Source: a virus
Direction: 5' to 3' (one strand)
Length of the DNA stretch: 36,503 nt
Virus record (IMG/VR): IMGVR_UViG_3300042870_000165
Location: 1 to 36,503 of that record
The number at the start of each line of letters is the position of its first letter. The first letter of the stretch is position 1. The notes under the pieces are model-generated. The model was not told the DNA's origin and made no database searches. It saw only the letters and a program-made list of their open reading frames with translations. This document shows positions 1-6,233 of this stretch, piece after piece. The position numbers and the translations under genes were made by a program.

Positions 1-140
1 TTTCAATGCTATCTTTGTCATTGCTACCTCCCATACCTCTTGCTTGTATATGATGTATGTCAACAGCCTTTGAGCCGCAACTTTCACAAGGTATGAAGTC
101 TTCAATACCATAACCGAAGTATTCTAAATAGATTTTAGTA
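1..140. repeat. Left copy of 140-bp terminal redundancy
   Basis: Bases 1-140 match 36364-36503 over their full length with one difference (T at 14, C at 36377). The repeat ends exactly at the window end and the HNH gene reads in frame across the join. This fits a circular or circularly permuted genome whose ends overlap in the assembly, rather than two functional copies. The single difference is synonymous (Lys AAA/AAG on the minus strand) and probably reflects variation in the population. Confidence 0.9.
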
Positions 141-151
141 TGCTTCTTCAT
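1..151 (-). CDS. HNH endonuclease, N-terminal part (gene crosses the circular junction)
   Basis: This holds the start codon and first 50 residues of an 85-residue HNH endonuclease. The rest is at 36257-36363 once the overlapping ends are joined. The first zinc-knuckle pair (C22, C25) and the catalytic HH (H33-H34) followed by G-G-S-N-D are in this part. The second pair C56-x2-C59-H60 is in the other part. HNH proteins of this size are metal-dependent nucleases. In phages they often help terminase cut concatemers, although here the terminases are about 4 kb away. The ATG at 151 overlaps the previous stop as TAATG, implying coupled translation. Confidence 0.85.
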   Translation of the reverse strand, partial: MKKHTKIYLEYFGYGIEDFIPCESCGSKAVDIHHIQARGMGGSNDKDSIE

Positions 152-276
152 TAATCCATCCATTTACCATGAGTACGAAGATGCCAAAACCTATGCTTCA
201 ATACCTCAATAATTAAAGCAAAAAAGGTATCAGTTTCATAACTACCTTCTTTTACAATTAGCTTAAACTTTGACAT
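151..276 (-). CDS. Small basic protein of unknown function (41 aa)
   Basis: A 41-residue ORF (starts MSKFKLIVKEG, ends HGKWMD) fills the gap between the 73-aa gene and the HNH gene. Its ATG lies one base after the preceding stop and its TAA overlaps the HNH ATG as TAATG, the tight packing seen across this genome. It has alternating hydrophobic and charged residues, an aromatic C-terminal half (HRFWHLRTHGKW) and no membrane segment. I do not recognise a family. Support comes from exact fit between neighbours and absence of a competing frame. Confidence 0.6.
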   Translation of the reverse strand: MSKFKLIVKEGSYETDTFFALIIEVLKHRFWHLRTHGKWMD

Positions 277-277
277 A

Positions 278-499
278 TTAGAAAGGCAATTTATCTTCTT
301 TCTTATAATCATTAAGGCTTATTGATACATCCTTGCCATACTCGTTAGGCTGTGCTGCTACATTAATGTTAATGTTAACATACTCCTTACCATTGTACTC
401 GTAAACATGATTCTTAGCTTCCGACAGACAAATTGTAGCCGTCATCCATGTTTCACTTCTTTTCTTACCGTTTCCTAGTCTTACTTTTTTGTTTTCCAT
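278..499 (-). CDS. Conserved small phage protein of unknown function (73 aa)
   Basis: A 73-residue soluble protein starting MENKKVRLGNGKKR, with a strand-rich middle (TATICLSE, YEYNGKEYVNININV) and an acidic/basic C-terminus ending KLPF. Its composition resembles small beta-rich proteins common in the early region of Bacteroidota phages, but I cannot assign a function. The start is preceded by an A-rich leader carrying the CAAATCAA motif (plus strand 500-507), shared with five other genes here. It sits in the early run between the CxxC protein and the HNH gene. Confidence 0.7.
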   Translation of the reverse strand: MENKKVRLGNGKKRSETWMTATICLSEAKNHVYEYNGKEYVNININVAAQPNEYGKDVSISLNDYKKEDKLPF

Positions 500-527
500 T
501 TGATTTGTTTGTTTTAATATGGCTTAA

Positions 528-866
528 TTATTTACTTTTCTTAGTTCTTTTCTTTGGCATCTTATTCTCAATTACTACTTCTTCTGTAGTAAAAGGTATA
601 TCAGCCAATACATCTTGCTTTTGTTCCTCTGCATACCATACAGTAGGCTCGTTATTTAAGTACCAACTGTACAAATGTACAACTAACTCTGCTCTACAGC
701 TACTACACCAATGCGAAAAATTGTGCTTTGGGTTTACATAAGTAGTATATAGATAAATCAATTCATTATATACCTCCTTTGAGTAGTTTCTGATAAAGCT
801 ATGCTTCTTGTACGATTCGTAAAAAGGCAGATACTTTTCAAATAGTTCTTTGTCATTCTGATTCAT
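528..866 (-). CDS. Early protein with CxxC motif, unknown function (112 aa)
   Basis: I place the start at 866 because that ATG overlaps the stop of the upstream membrane-protein gene as ATGA. An in-frame ATG at 875 would add three residues. The protein begins MNQNDKELFEKYLPFYESY and is rich in aromatics. It has a short HWCSSC element near the middle that could bind a metal or form a disulfide, and ends in a very basic tail (MPKKRTKKSK) suggestive of nucleic-acid contact. No family is recognised. Its place after the sigma-like and membrane genes suggests the same early transcript. Confidence 0.7.
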   Translation of the reverse strand: MNQNDKELFEKYLPFYESYKKHSFIRNYSKEVYNELIYLYTTYVNPKHNFSHWCSSCRAELVVHLYSWYLNNEPTVWYAEEQKQDVLADIPFTTEEVVIENKMPKKRTKKSK

Positions 867-1129
867 AATTCCCATTTGTTTGTGATTAAATCCTCTACAT
901 ACAAGTATATAAAGGGGGTTATACTACTTATAAATATAGCATCTAGCAAGTTTGTTTTAATCAATAAAGAAAAAAAGCATATCCAAAAGGACATACAGAA
1001 TGCACAACTAAATGGTTTTTGCATATTCAAACCTGTCCATTTCTTGAAATATACCGGCACTTTTAGGATATAGAACCAAATCAGGGTCAATCCTATTGCT
1101 CCTAGTATACTAACGATTCCTTGATACAT
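863..1129 (-). CDS. Small multi-spanning membrane protein with PFSCAFC motif (88 aa)
   Basis: Three hydrophobic stretches (about residues 5-22, 43-57 and 62-78) predict an integral inner-membrane protein. Between the first two lies a short loop with KPFSCAFCMSFW, placing C42 and C45 at a membrane edge. The pattern suggests a specific metal or disulfide site rather than a plain pore. It sits between the sigma-like gene (overlapping it by 28 nt) and the CxxC gene (ATGA overlap). It is far from the lysis genes at 10-11 kb, so I do not call it a holin. Host takeover or superinfection exclusion would fit its early position, but this is a guess. Confidence 0.7.
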   Translation of the reverse strand: MYQGIVSILGAIGLTLIWFYILKVPVYFKKWTGLNMQKPFSCAFCMSFWICFFSLLIKTNLLDAIFISSITPFIYLYVEDLITNKWEL

Positions 1130-1587
1130 TTTCTTATGTTTTTAATCGTAATAAAAATTGAGGTATGAGGTATGCCGGTTTGTGCAGATACTTTGCGTAC
1201 ACTTCCTAGTTCAATGTACATCTTTAATATTTCTCTGTCATACCAATATAAATCATTCATTTTCTTTGTAATATTGTCAACGATATGTTGGTCATCACTT
1301 ATCTCCTCCTCCTCTGCTACAAACCTTGTTACATCTTCAACAGGTATCAAGGACTTATACATTCTACCAAACTTACCGTATTTTGAATTGGTTTGGTTAC
1401 AACATATTCTCACAATCCAAAACTTAAAAACCTGCTTTCCTTTACTTTCTAACTCTGTAATCTTATCCTTGTCATACTCTAGGACTATGAGTGCAATTTC
1501 CTGCCGCAAATCCTCCCACAAGTCTTTGCCGATATTCTTGAATGCTAGTTCAAACTCCTTGTCATATATCCAATCAATCGCTTTCAA
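1102..1587 (-). CDS. Sigma-70-like transcription factor
   Basis: A 161-residue protein with the layout of a small sigma factor. The N-terminal helical part (about 1-70; DWIYDKEFELAFKN, DLRQEIALIVLEYD) resembles sigma region 2. An acidic linker (about 88-100) is followed by a C-terminal helix-turn-helix (about 128-155, SVRKVSAQTGIPHTSIFITIKNI) resembling region 4. Such proteins are common in Bacteroidota phages and may redirect host RNA polymerase to later promoters. No ATG is available at the beginning of the frame, so translation probably starts at TTG (1587), preceded by AAGGAA, unusual in this genome. It overlaps the VRR-NUC gene by 14 nt. Confidence 0.65.
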   Translation of the reverse strand: MKAIDWIYDKEFELAFKNIGKDLWEDLRQEIALIVLEYDKDKITELESKGKQVFKFWIVRICCNQTNSKYGKFGRMYKSLIPVEDVTRFVAEEEEISDDQHIVDNITKKMNDLYWYDREILKMYIELGSVRKVSAQTGIPHTSIFITIKNIRKCIKESLVY

Positions 1588-1954
1588 GATATTCCTTAAT
1601 TTTATTTACAGCATCCTCGTAACCTATTGCAAATTTTGCCTGAAATCCTCTAGCATATAGCATAGTAAGCATTTTGGCTTGTTCTTCATGGTGTGCATTA
1701 GCTAACAAAGTACCATCTTTTTTGAATACTTTATTTGATTCGGTCTTCAATTCTAAAAATAAACCTGAGTAATTGCCTCTAGGTTCTGCTATAAATAAAT
1801 CAGGGTATCCTGAATGCGACTGCAATACTTTTTGTCTCCTTGCCATACCTATAGACATAGGCATACCTGCTCCAAAATCAGTCCTAAAAATAGCTTCAGG
1901 ATACTTAGTTCTTATGAAATTACAAACTTTTGTATGCAGGTCTTTTTCTAACAT
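1574..1954 (-). CDS. VRR-NUC domain nuclease
   Basis: This 126-residue protein carries the PD-(D/E)xK nuclease core of the VRR-NUC family: a helix near the N-terminus, SGYPDLFIAE with D52, the E68-x-K70 pair in FLELKTE, and a following helix with EQAKML. VRR-NUC enzymes are structure-specific DNA nucleases; in phages they may resolve branched replication intermediates. The gene follows DnaB and precedes the sigma-like gene. A promoter-like box ends only 3 nt before the ATG, so the transcript could be nearly leaderless if that box is used. Confidence 0.85.
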   Translation of the reverse strand: MLEKDLHTKVCNFIRTKYPEAIFRTDFGAGMPMSIGMARRQKVLQSHSGYPDLFIAEPRGNYSGLFLELKTESNKVFKKDGTLLANAHHEEQAKMLTMLYARGFQAKFAIGYEDAVNKIKEYLESD

Positions 1955-1957
1955 ACA

Positions 1958-1988
1958 TAAAGTTACTACTAATTCTGATACAAAAAAT
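1958..1988 (-). promoter_or_regulatory. Candidate promoter before the VRR-NUC gene
   Basis: On the minus strand, TTTT, 19 nt, then TAACTTTA resembles the Bacteroidota -33/-7 layout (TTTG, about 19 nt, TAnnTTTG) with A in place of the final G. The surrounding gap is nearly pure A/T, so chance matches are easy. The expected start would fall at or near the ATG. Confidence 0.35.
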
Positions 1989-2005
1989 TATTTTTAAAAC
2001 TTTTT

Positions 2006-3364
2006 TTAAAATTCATGTTCTTTGAATCCCATGCATTCTCCTATAAATTTAAACGGTAGTGTTTTAAGTGAACCATGCCTGTTCTTACCTATCTTCACTA
2101 CACAAATACCATCACTAGGATATGTGCTACCTCGTATTTCAATCTCCTTGATATTATAGGTTTCGGGTCGCATTAAAAATATCACACTATCGGCATCTTG
2201 TTCAATACTACCACTCTCACGAAGGTCAGACAACTGTGGCAATTTATCATTCCTTGATTCAACTGCTCTACTTAGCTGAGACAAGGCTAATACAGGGATA
2301 TTTAATTCCTTTGCTATAATCTTACAACCTCTACTTATCTCCGAAATTTCGGTCTCTCTAGTGCCTTTTCGGTCAACTCCTGACATTAACTGTAGGTAGT
2401 CAATACAAAGAAACTTGATACCATACTTCCGTTTCATGATAGTAGCCTTACTTCGCAAATCTCGTATATTCAAACTAGGGGTGTCATCAATATACAATGG
2501 GAATTTTTCCATCCTTGCCTCTGATTTCATCAACCTGACTACCTCCTCCTCAACTAAATGATTATGCCTAAGTTTGCTGTGAGCAATACCACTATCTAAA
2601 CTAAGCAATCTGTTAACTAGCTGTTCTCCACTCATTTCTAAGCTAAAAATACCAACCGGTATCTGTTGCTTGAGTACATTGATAATAGTATTAAGCATAA
2701 ATGCTGTTTTACCTTGTGCCGGTCTAGCTGCTAGTACAATTAGGTCAGGAGCAACCCAACCACTGATTAATGCATTCAGACTATTGTATCCTGTATTGAT
2801 ACCAATTTGCCCATCTGCTGTACTTCGGTCTCGCTGTTTTGCTAGTTCAAATAGATAGTGAACCATGTTTTTCTCCGTATTCTTAAATACATTTTCTTGA
2901 GCATTAAGAATATTGCTACTAGCCTTGTTAAGAATTGCATCAGCATCTTGTCCTGTATAGCTATCCATTACTAATTGCTGTCCAATAGTTATGCCCTGCC
3001 TTTGTAAATAATAGGTTTGCAGAATCTTAATCCAATCAGGCAAATGTGCTGAACTTACAACATTATTAGTCATTTTAACTAATTCATAAGCACCGCCAAC
3101 TAATTCTATTAAGTTATTCTTAGTCAAGTAGTTATTAACTGTAACTAAGTCAATTGCAGAACTATTGTCATACAAATACTGAATAGCCTTGAATATAGTG
3201 TTATGCGGAGTCTGATAAAAAAAGTCTGCACTTAGCTTATTCATGCTATCATGTACACAACTTTGTTCAATCAATAGAATGCCTATAACACAGGTTTCTA
3301 CTTCTTTTGAGTGTGGAGGTACTTTTGCATAAAAGACATCCTCCTTTGGCTTTGTTTGCTTCAT
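2006..3364 (-). CDS. dnaB: Replicative DNA helicase, DnaB family
   Basis: The 452-residue protein matches DnaB in order and length. The N-terminal helical domain (about 15-105) contains KEVETCVIGILL. The RecA-like motor domain has Walker A RPAQGKTA at 214-221, Walker B FLCIDYLQL at 318-326, a DLRESGSIEQDAD loop around 380-392, and the KIGKNRHG arginine-finger region at 424-431. It is a hexameric 5'-3' helicase that unwinds the phage replication fork. Its ATG overlaps the stop of the helix-turn-helix gene upstream as ATGA. That neighbour is the likely origin-recognition or helicase-loading partner. No separate primase is recognisable. Confidence 0.95.
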   Translation of the reverse strand: MKQTKPKEDVFYAKVPPHSKEVETCVIGILLIEQSCVHDSMNKLSADFFYQTPHNTIFKAIQYLYDNSSAIDLVTVNNYLTKNNLIELVGGAYELVKMTNNVVSSAHLPDWIKILQTYYLQRQGITIGQQLVMDSYTGQDADAILNKASSNILNAQENVFKNTEKNMVHYLFELAKQRDRSTADGQIGINTGYNSLNALISGWVAPDLIVLAARPAQGKTAFMLNTIINVLKQQIPVGIFSLEMSGEQLVNRLLSLDSGIAHSKLRHNHLVEEEVVRLMKSEARMEKFPLYIDDTPSLNIRDLRSKATIMKRKYGIKFLCIDYLQLMSGVDRKGTRETEISEISRGCKIIAKELNIPVLALSQLSRAVESRNDKLPQLSDLRESGSIEQDADSVIFLMRPETYNIKEIEIRGSTYPSDGICVVKIGKNRHGSLKTLPFKFIGECMGFKEHEF

Positions 3365-3786
3365 ATTACTAATTTTTTAATCGTTACATCCCTATTCTCT
3401 TTGTTATTAAATACTTTGTTATTACTTTCCGGATTTTTAGGGGGAGGGGTATCCGGATTTTTCCGGAGAGGTATCCGTTTAAATAGGGGTAGGGTCTTTA
3501 TCTTAATCTGCCTTTTCTCAATTTGCTGAGTCTTCTTATTTCTAATCAAATCTCTTACAATTACACCTTTAGTTTCCAAAATCGTAATGTTATCTGATAT
3601 AGTTTTAGCCGTAAGATTGAGACAAGTACCCAAGTACTGATTACTTGCATAGCAATAACCTTTGTGATTTGACAAATTTGATATTAGAGCAATCAACAAC
3701 TTTTGAGTGCTACTAAGCGTTTTGTCTAACAGAATCTCTGCAGGGATTACAGCATACCAATTATGCTGCACATTTTCATTTGTCAT
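3361..3786 (-). CDS. Helix-turn-helix replication-initiator-like protein (HTH_36 type)
   Basis: A 141-residue protein. Residues about 10-100 form a winged helix of the type in phage replication-initiation and DnaD-like proteins: NWYAVIPAEILLDKTLSSTQKLL, then YCYASNQYLGTCLNLTAKTISDNI with ETKGVIVRDL as wing. The C-terminal part is basic and proline-rich (about 105-125) and looks unstructured, suitable for contacting helicase. The ATGA overlap with dnaB supports co-production of an origin binder and helicase. The gene starts only about 10 nt after a strong terminator hairpin, which suggests that its expression is controlled by readthrough. Confidence 0.75.
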   Translation of the reverse strand: MTNENVQHNWYAVIPAEILLDKTLSSTQKLLIALISNLSNHKGYCYASNQYLGTCLNLTAKTISDNITILETKGVIVRDLIRNKKTQQIEKRQIKIKTLPLFKRIPLRKNPDTPPPKNPESNNKVFNNKENRDVTIKKLVI

Positions 3787-3795
3787 ATATCTAGG

Positions 3796-3825
3796 TTAAA
3801 AAAGGAGAGCATCATACTCTCCTTT
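3796..3825 (-). terminator. Intrinsic terminator between two HTH genes
   Basis: On the minus strand a 9-bp perfect stem (AAAGGAGAG / CTCTCCTTT, 3817-3825 with 3801-3809) closes a 7-nt loop and is followed by a run of T. It begins 4 nt after the stop of the 76-aa HTH gene and ends about 10 nt before the ATG of the replication-initiator-like gene. That leaves little room for a new promoter. Confidence 0.85.
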
Positions 3826-3829
3826 AGGG

Positions 3830-4060
3830 TTAATTCAATTCAATCAGTCTCTTTCTTTTGGAATAGCTAAGTTTTATATACTCAGCCTCCTCTAACTTTG
3901 ACAACCAATTGGATATACTAACACTAGTTACATTAAACTGAACTGCCAACTGCTCATTTGTTGCTTCAATCTTTTTCTTCTCTGCAATATATACGAACAG
4001 AATCTTAGCCGAACTCGGTATCTGTGTGTCGTAAAATATTTTTTCTTTGCTACTAATCAT
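3830..4060 (-). CDS. Small winged-helix DNA-binding protein (76 aa)
   Basis: The entire 76 residues form a winged helix: SSAKILFVYIAEKKK (helix 1), ATNEQLAVQFNVTSVSISNWLSKLEEAEYI (helix-turn-helix) and LSYSKRKRLIEL (wing). The fold is that of the N-terminal domain of the neighbouring 141-aa protein without its C-terminal tail, so it may be a paralogue. It could act as a regulator of the replication genes or compete for the same DNA sites. It lies between another HTH gene and a terminator, which points to a regulatory cluster. Confidence 0.75.
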   Translation of the reverse strand: MISSKEKIFYDTQIPSSAKILFVYIAEKKKIEATNEQLAVQFNVTSVSISNWLSKLEEAEYIKLSYSKRKRLIELN

Positions 4061-4061
4061 C

Positions 4062-4316
4062 TTACTTGTTTATTTGGTTATAAATTTTAACTGAATCTTT
4101 GAAATTAAGCACTGTGAACTTACCGTACTTCATTTTCCTGCCGAACTTATTTGTATGCTGTACATTATCACATAGTACAACAACTCCTTTGTTTCTTAGC
4201 TGACTAATCTTTGATGTTGGGTTAAGAACTCCATGCTTGATTATATCAAGACTTGTTCTGTCTTGCTCTAGCAATAGGTACAATACCTCTGCTAACTGTG
4301 TTTTTGGCTGTTTCAT
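4062..4316 (-). CDS. Helix-turn-helix protein (HTH_39-like, 84 aa)
   Basis: Residues about 5-50 (TQLAEVLYLLLEQDRTSLDIIKHGV followed by KISQLRNKGVVV) match the small HTH_39-type winged helix frequent in phages of Bacteroidota. The C-terminal half (HTNKFGRKMKYGKFTVLNF) forms the basic wing. It most likely binds DNA as an early regulator. It is the first gene after a candidate promoter at 4372-4400, and its stop lies 1 nt before the next ATG, so it heads a short operon of two HTH genes ending at the 3.80-kb terminator. Confidence 0.75.
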   Translation of the reverse strand: MKQPKTQLAEVLYLLLEQDRTSLDIIKHGVLNPTSKISQLRNKGVVVLCDNVQHTNKFGRKMKYGKFTVLNFKDSVKIYNQINK

Positions 4317-4371
4317 TTTTTTACGATTGTTTTAATTAGGAAATAAAATTCCAACGATAGGTAAACGACTA

Positions 4372-4400
4372 TAAAGATAGGTATGCTGATTAAAAAAAAA
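4372..4400 (-). promoter_or_regulatory. Candidate promoter before the HTH_39-like gene
   Basis: On the minus strand a T-rich tract lies about 18 nt upstream of TATCTTTA, followed by a leader of about 55 nt to the ATG. The same TATCTTTA octamer occurs at 8863. The box is in a genuine gap (4317-4422), which raises its credibility. Confidence 0.45.
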
Positions 4401-4407
4401 CGCATAC
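4381..4407. repeat. Inverted repeat overlapping the promoter region
   Basis: GTATGC (4381-4386) and GCATAC (4402-4407) are perfect inverted arms around a T/A-rich 15-nt centre. The repeat covers the -33 side of the candidate promoter, so it may be an operator for one of the adjacent helix-turn-helix proteins. It is not followed by a T run and is unlikely to be a terminator. Confidence 0.35.
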
Positions 4408-4422
4408 ATTGAAAAAATATTT

Positions 4423-4815
4423 TCATCTCTTGATTGTTTTAACTCTATGAATGCTGTGCAATATTGTAGTATGGTCTCTTTTCAAGTACCTACCAATTTC
4501 AGATAGTCCAAATCCTTCTTTGTAGGCATCTACACAAAACCGGTTACGCAAGGTAAGCACCTCAGTCTTTCTTGACCTCAATGCTACCTCGCTGTAACTA
4601 GTCTCGTTTTCAACTAACCATCTTGCTGCCCATTTCTTAATAGATTCAGAACTTTTCTTCTTTTGTATCAGTACTTCTTTAGTATTTTCAACTACTTTTA
4701 TAACCTCTCTTTCCAATATCAAGCCATCCATAACTGCTTCAATTCTTTTCAATGTGTAATCATTGCATCCTGTATACAATTGAATGTACTTGAGTATTGT
4801 TTTTACTTTCTCCAT
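4423..4815 (-). CDS. Orphan DnaA domain IV-like DNA-binding protein
   Basis: The C-terminal half of this 130-residue protein carries the origin-binding signature of DnaA domain IV. TLRNRFCVDAYKE is followed by LSEIGRYLKRDHTTILHSIHR at 104-124, matching the usual EIG..L..RDH(S/T)TVLHA pattern. The AAA+ ATPase of DnaA is absent. The N-terminal half is helical and basic (KKKSSESIKKW). A free DnaA-box binder could mark the phage origin, recruit or block host DnaA, or act as a repressor. It lies between the recombination genes and the HTH cluster and overlaps the YqaJ gene by 13 nt. Confidence 0.8.
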   Translation of the reverse strand: MEKVKTILKYIQLYTGCNDYTLKRIEAVMDGLILEREVIKVVENTKEVLIQKKKSSESIKKWAARWLVENETSYSEVALRSRKTEVLTLRNRFCVDAYKEGFGLSEIGRYLKRDHTTILHSIHRVKTIKR

Positions 4816-5447
4816 TTGCTTAATAATAAATCATGGGTATTGGTTATAAACTTAGCTGATGCATCCAACCTTTCAACTAATAACTGCATATCTTCTAGGT
4901 TTGCAGGGATTCGTAGGATAAACATTTTCAATCCTTCAGGCATATCCTTGCAGTAGCTAACAAAATCACAGAATGCTCTATCTGATACAAGCATATCTGA
5001 TTGACATTGCCAATAGTACTCACGATATTTCTTCTTGAAGTAATCAACATCATCTACTAATCCATAGTTAATATGGTTTACATAATTCCATGGACATTTA
5101 ACTTGAATGATTCCATCATCATTTACAAAGCCATCAGGTGTGCCACCATACAAGCCTTTTATCATTTCAATAAAACCTGCCTCTCCAACTACATTGCCGG
5201 TTAACTGAGCATAGTAATTAAGTGCTTCTCCTTCTAATTCAAGTCCATGGGTTGTAGCATCACTTTTGTAGTCTCTCTGTACTCCTGATAGCCTTTCAGC
5301 TAACTTAGACATAAGATAGTCCTTAGTAGTGCTTGACAATTCTCCTTCTTTTTTCGTTTTAGGTTCTACTATCAAATTCCATATAGTACTGCTAGTAATT
5401 TTGCCTAATCTAGCATTGAACCATTCTTGACTATACTGCTCTATCAT
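4803..5447 (-). CDS. YqaJ-like viral recombinase / lambda-type 5'-3' exonuclease
   Basis: The 214-residue protein has the YqaJ/lambda-exonuclease layout: QEWFNARLGKITSS at the N-terminus, THGLELEGEA around 66-75, GGTPDGF with D105, and IIQVKCP with K117. The usual catalytic ExK appears as Q115-V-K117. Late helices include YYWQCQSDML. It would resect double-stranded ends for single-strand annealing by the Erf protein encoded just upstream, with a 17-nt overlap. The pair forms a classic phage recombination module. Confidence 0.9.
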   Translation of the reverse strand: MIEQYSQEWFNARLGKITSSTIWNLIVEPKTKKEGELSSTTKDYLMSKLAERLSGVQRDYKSDATTHGLELEGEALNYYAQLTGNVVGEAGFIEMIKGLYGGTPDGFVNDDGIIQVKCPWNYVNHINYGLVDDVDYFKKKYREYYWQCQSDMLVSDRAFCDFVSYCKDMPEGLKMFILRIPANLEDMQLLVERLDASAKFITNTHDLLLSKWRK

Positions 5448-6009
5448 TTAATAAAATTTCAATTGTTTTTAAATCTTTTTCTCTGAAAACAAAATGCTTT
5501 GCTGCCTTGTCAAATACATCTTCTTCTCCACCATTAAATCTAGCTACTAGCTTGAGCATTGTAACATCATTTACATAGGCAACTTTATCCTCAGGTTCTT
5601 CATTTTTAACAACCTTTGAAATATTAGCCTTTTCCTTTACAACTTGTGTACCGGCTGCATCTGTGTCTTTGTCAGTTACTAAGCCTAACATACTAGATAG
5701 TGCATATCTTCTGTAATATGTAACACCTGAGCCAAATGCTTGGTAATCATTCATATTGCCTAACGATACTTGAGGAATTGGAGTCTTTGCTACAATTTTT
5801 TCTTCTGATGGAATATGATACAAAATAGTTTCAATACAACCATCAACTAATGGCTGTATGACAACTAAACCATGCTTTTCCAACAATGGATTAATTACAC
5901 TGTAAATCTTAGGCAAATCTGCATAGGTGTATTTATGTCCTTGCGTGTCTTTGTGAATTATTGGGCATTCCATCTGAAATGCTGACAATGCGGTCATTAT
6001 ATTTTTCAT
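5431..6009 (-). CDS. erf: Erf-family single-strand annealing protein
   Basis: I start this gene at the ATG at 6009, 1 nt after the upstream stop. The 192-residue protein has the Erf core: KYTYADLPKIYSVINPLLEKHGL in the first third, then QAFGSGVTYYRRYALSSMLGL and TDKDTDAAG. Erf forms rings that anneal complementary strands during circularisation and recombination. The C-terminal part (about 125-192) is charged and variable, as usual for the family. It overlaps and is probably coupled to the YqaJ exonuclease. Confidence 0.92.
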   Translation of the reverse strand: MKNIMTALSAFQMECPIIHKDTQGHKYTYADLPKIYSVINPLLEKHGLVVIQPLVDGCIETILYHIPSEEKIVAKTPIPQVSLGNMNDYQAFGSGVTYYRRYALSSMLGLVTDKDTDAAGTQVVKEKANISKVVKNEEPEDKVAYVNDVTMLKLVARFNGGEEDVFDKAAKHFVFREKDLKTIEILLNDRAV

Positions 6010-6010
6010 A

Positions 6011-6232
6011 TTATCCAAGTGGGGTTAAGGTTACATTAATACCATTCTTACTTGATTCTAAATAACCACTACCTTCATCTAGTACAAAAACAAAACCTAA
6101 CTCCTTTAGCTTATTATAAGTTCTGCCGTAATAACGACCTTGTAATCTTATTTCAGACTCATACAAAGTGATTGCATAAAAATCATTCATATCTATGTTA
6201 AGCATAGACAACTTTTCAACTTGTTCTTTCAT
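6011..6232 (-). CDS. Small protein of unknown function before erf (73 aa)
   Basis: A 73-residue protein without cysteines or membrane segments. It has a compact alpha/beta look (NDFYAITLYESEIRLQGRYYG, RTYNKLKELGFVFVLDEG) and is similar in size and pattern to small proteins that precede recombination genes in related phages. I cannot assign a function. The start at 6232 follows a leader carrying the CAAATCAA motif (plus strand 6238-6245). The stop lies 1 nt before the erf ATG. Confidence 0.7.
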   Translation of the reverse strand: MKEQVEKLSMLNIDMNDFYAITLYESEIRLQGRYYGRTYNKLKELGFVFVLDEGSGYLESSKNGINVTLTPLG

Positions 6233-6233
6233 T

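Noticed and set aside
1-140. True direct terminal repeats as in T7-like phages
   Set aside because: The repeat ends exactly at the window ends, contains a synonymous mismatch and splits a gene that is intact when joined, which favours assembly overlap of a circular or permuted genome.
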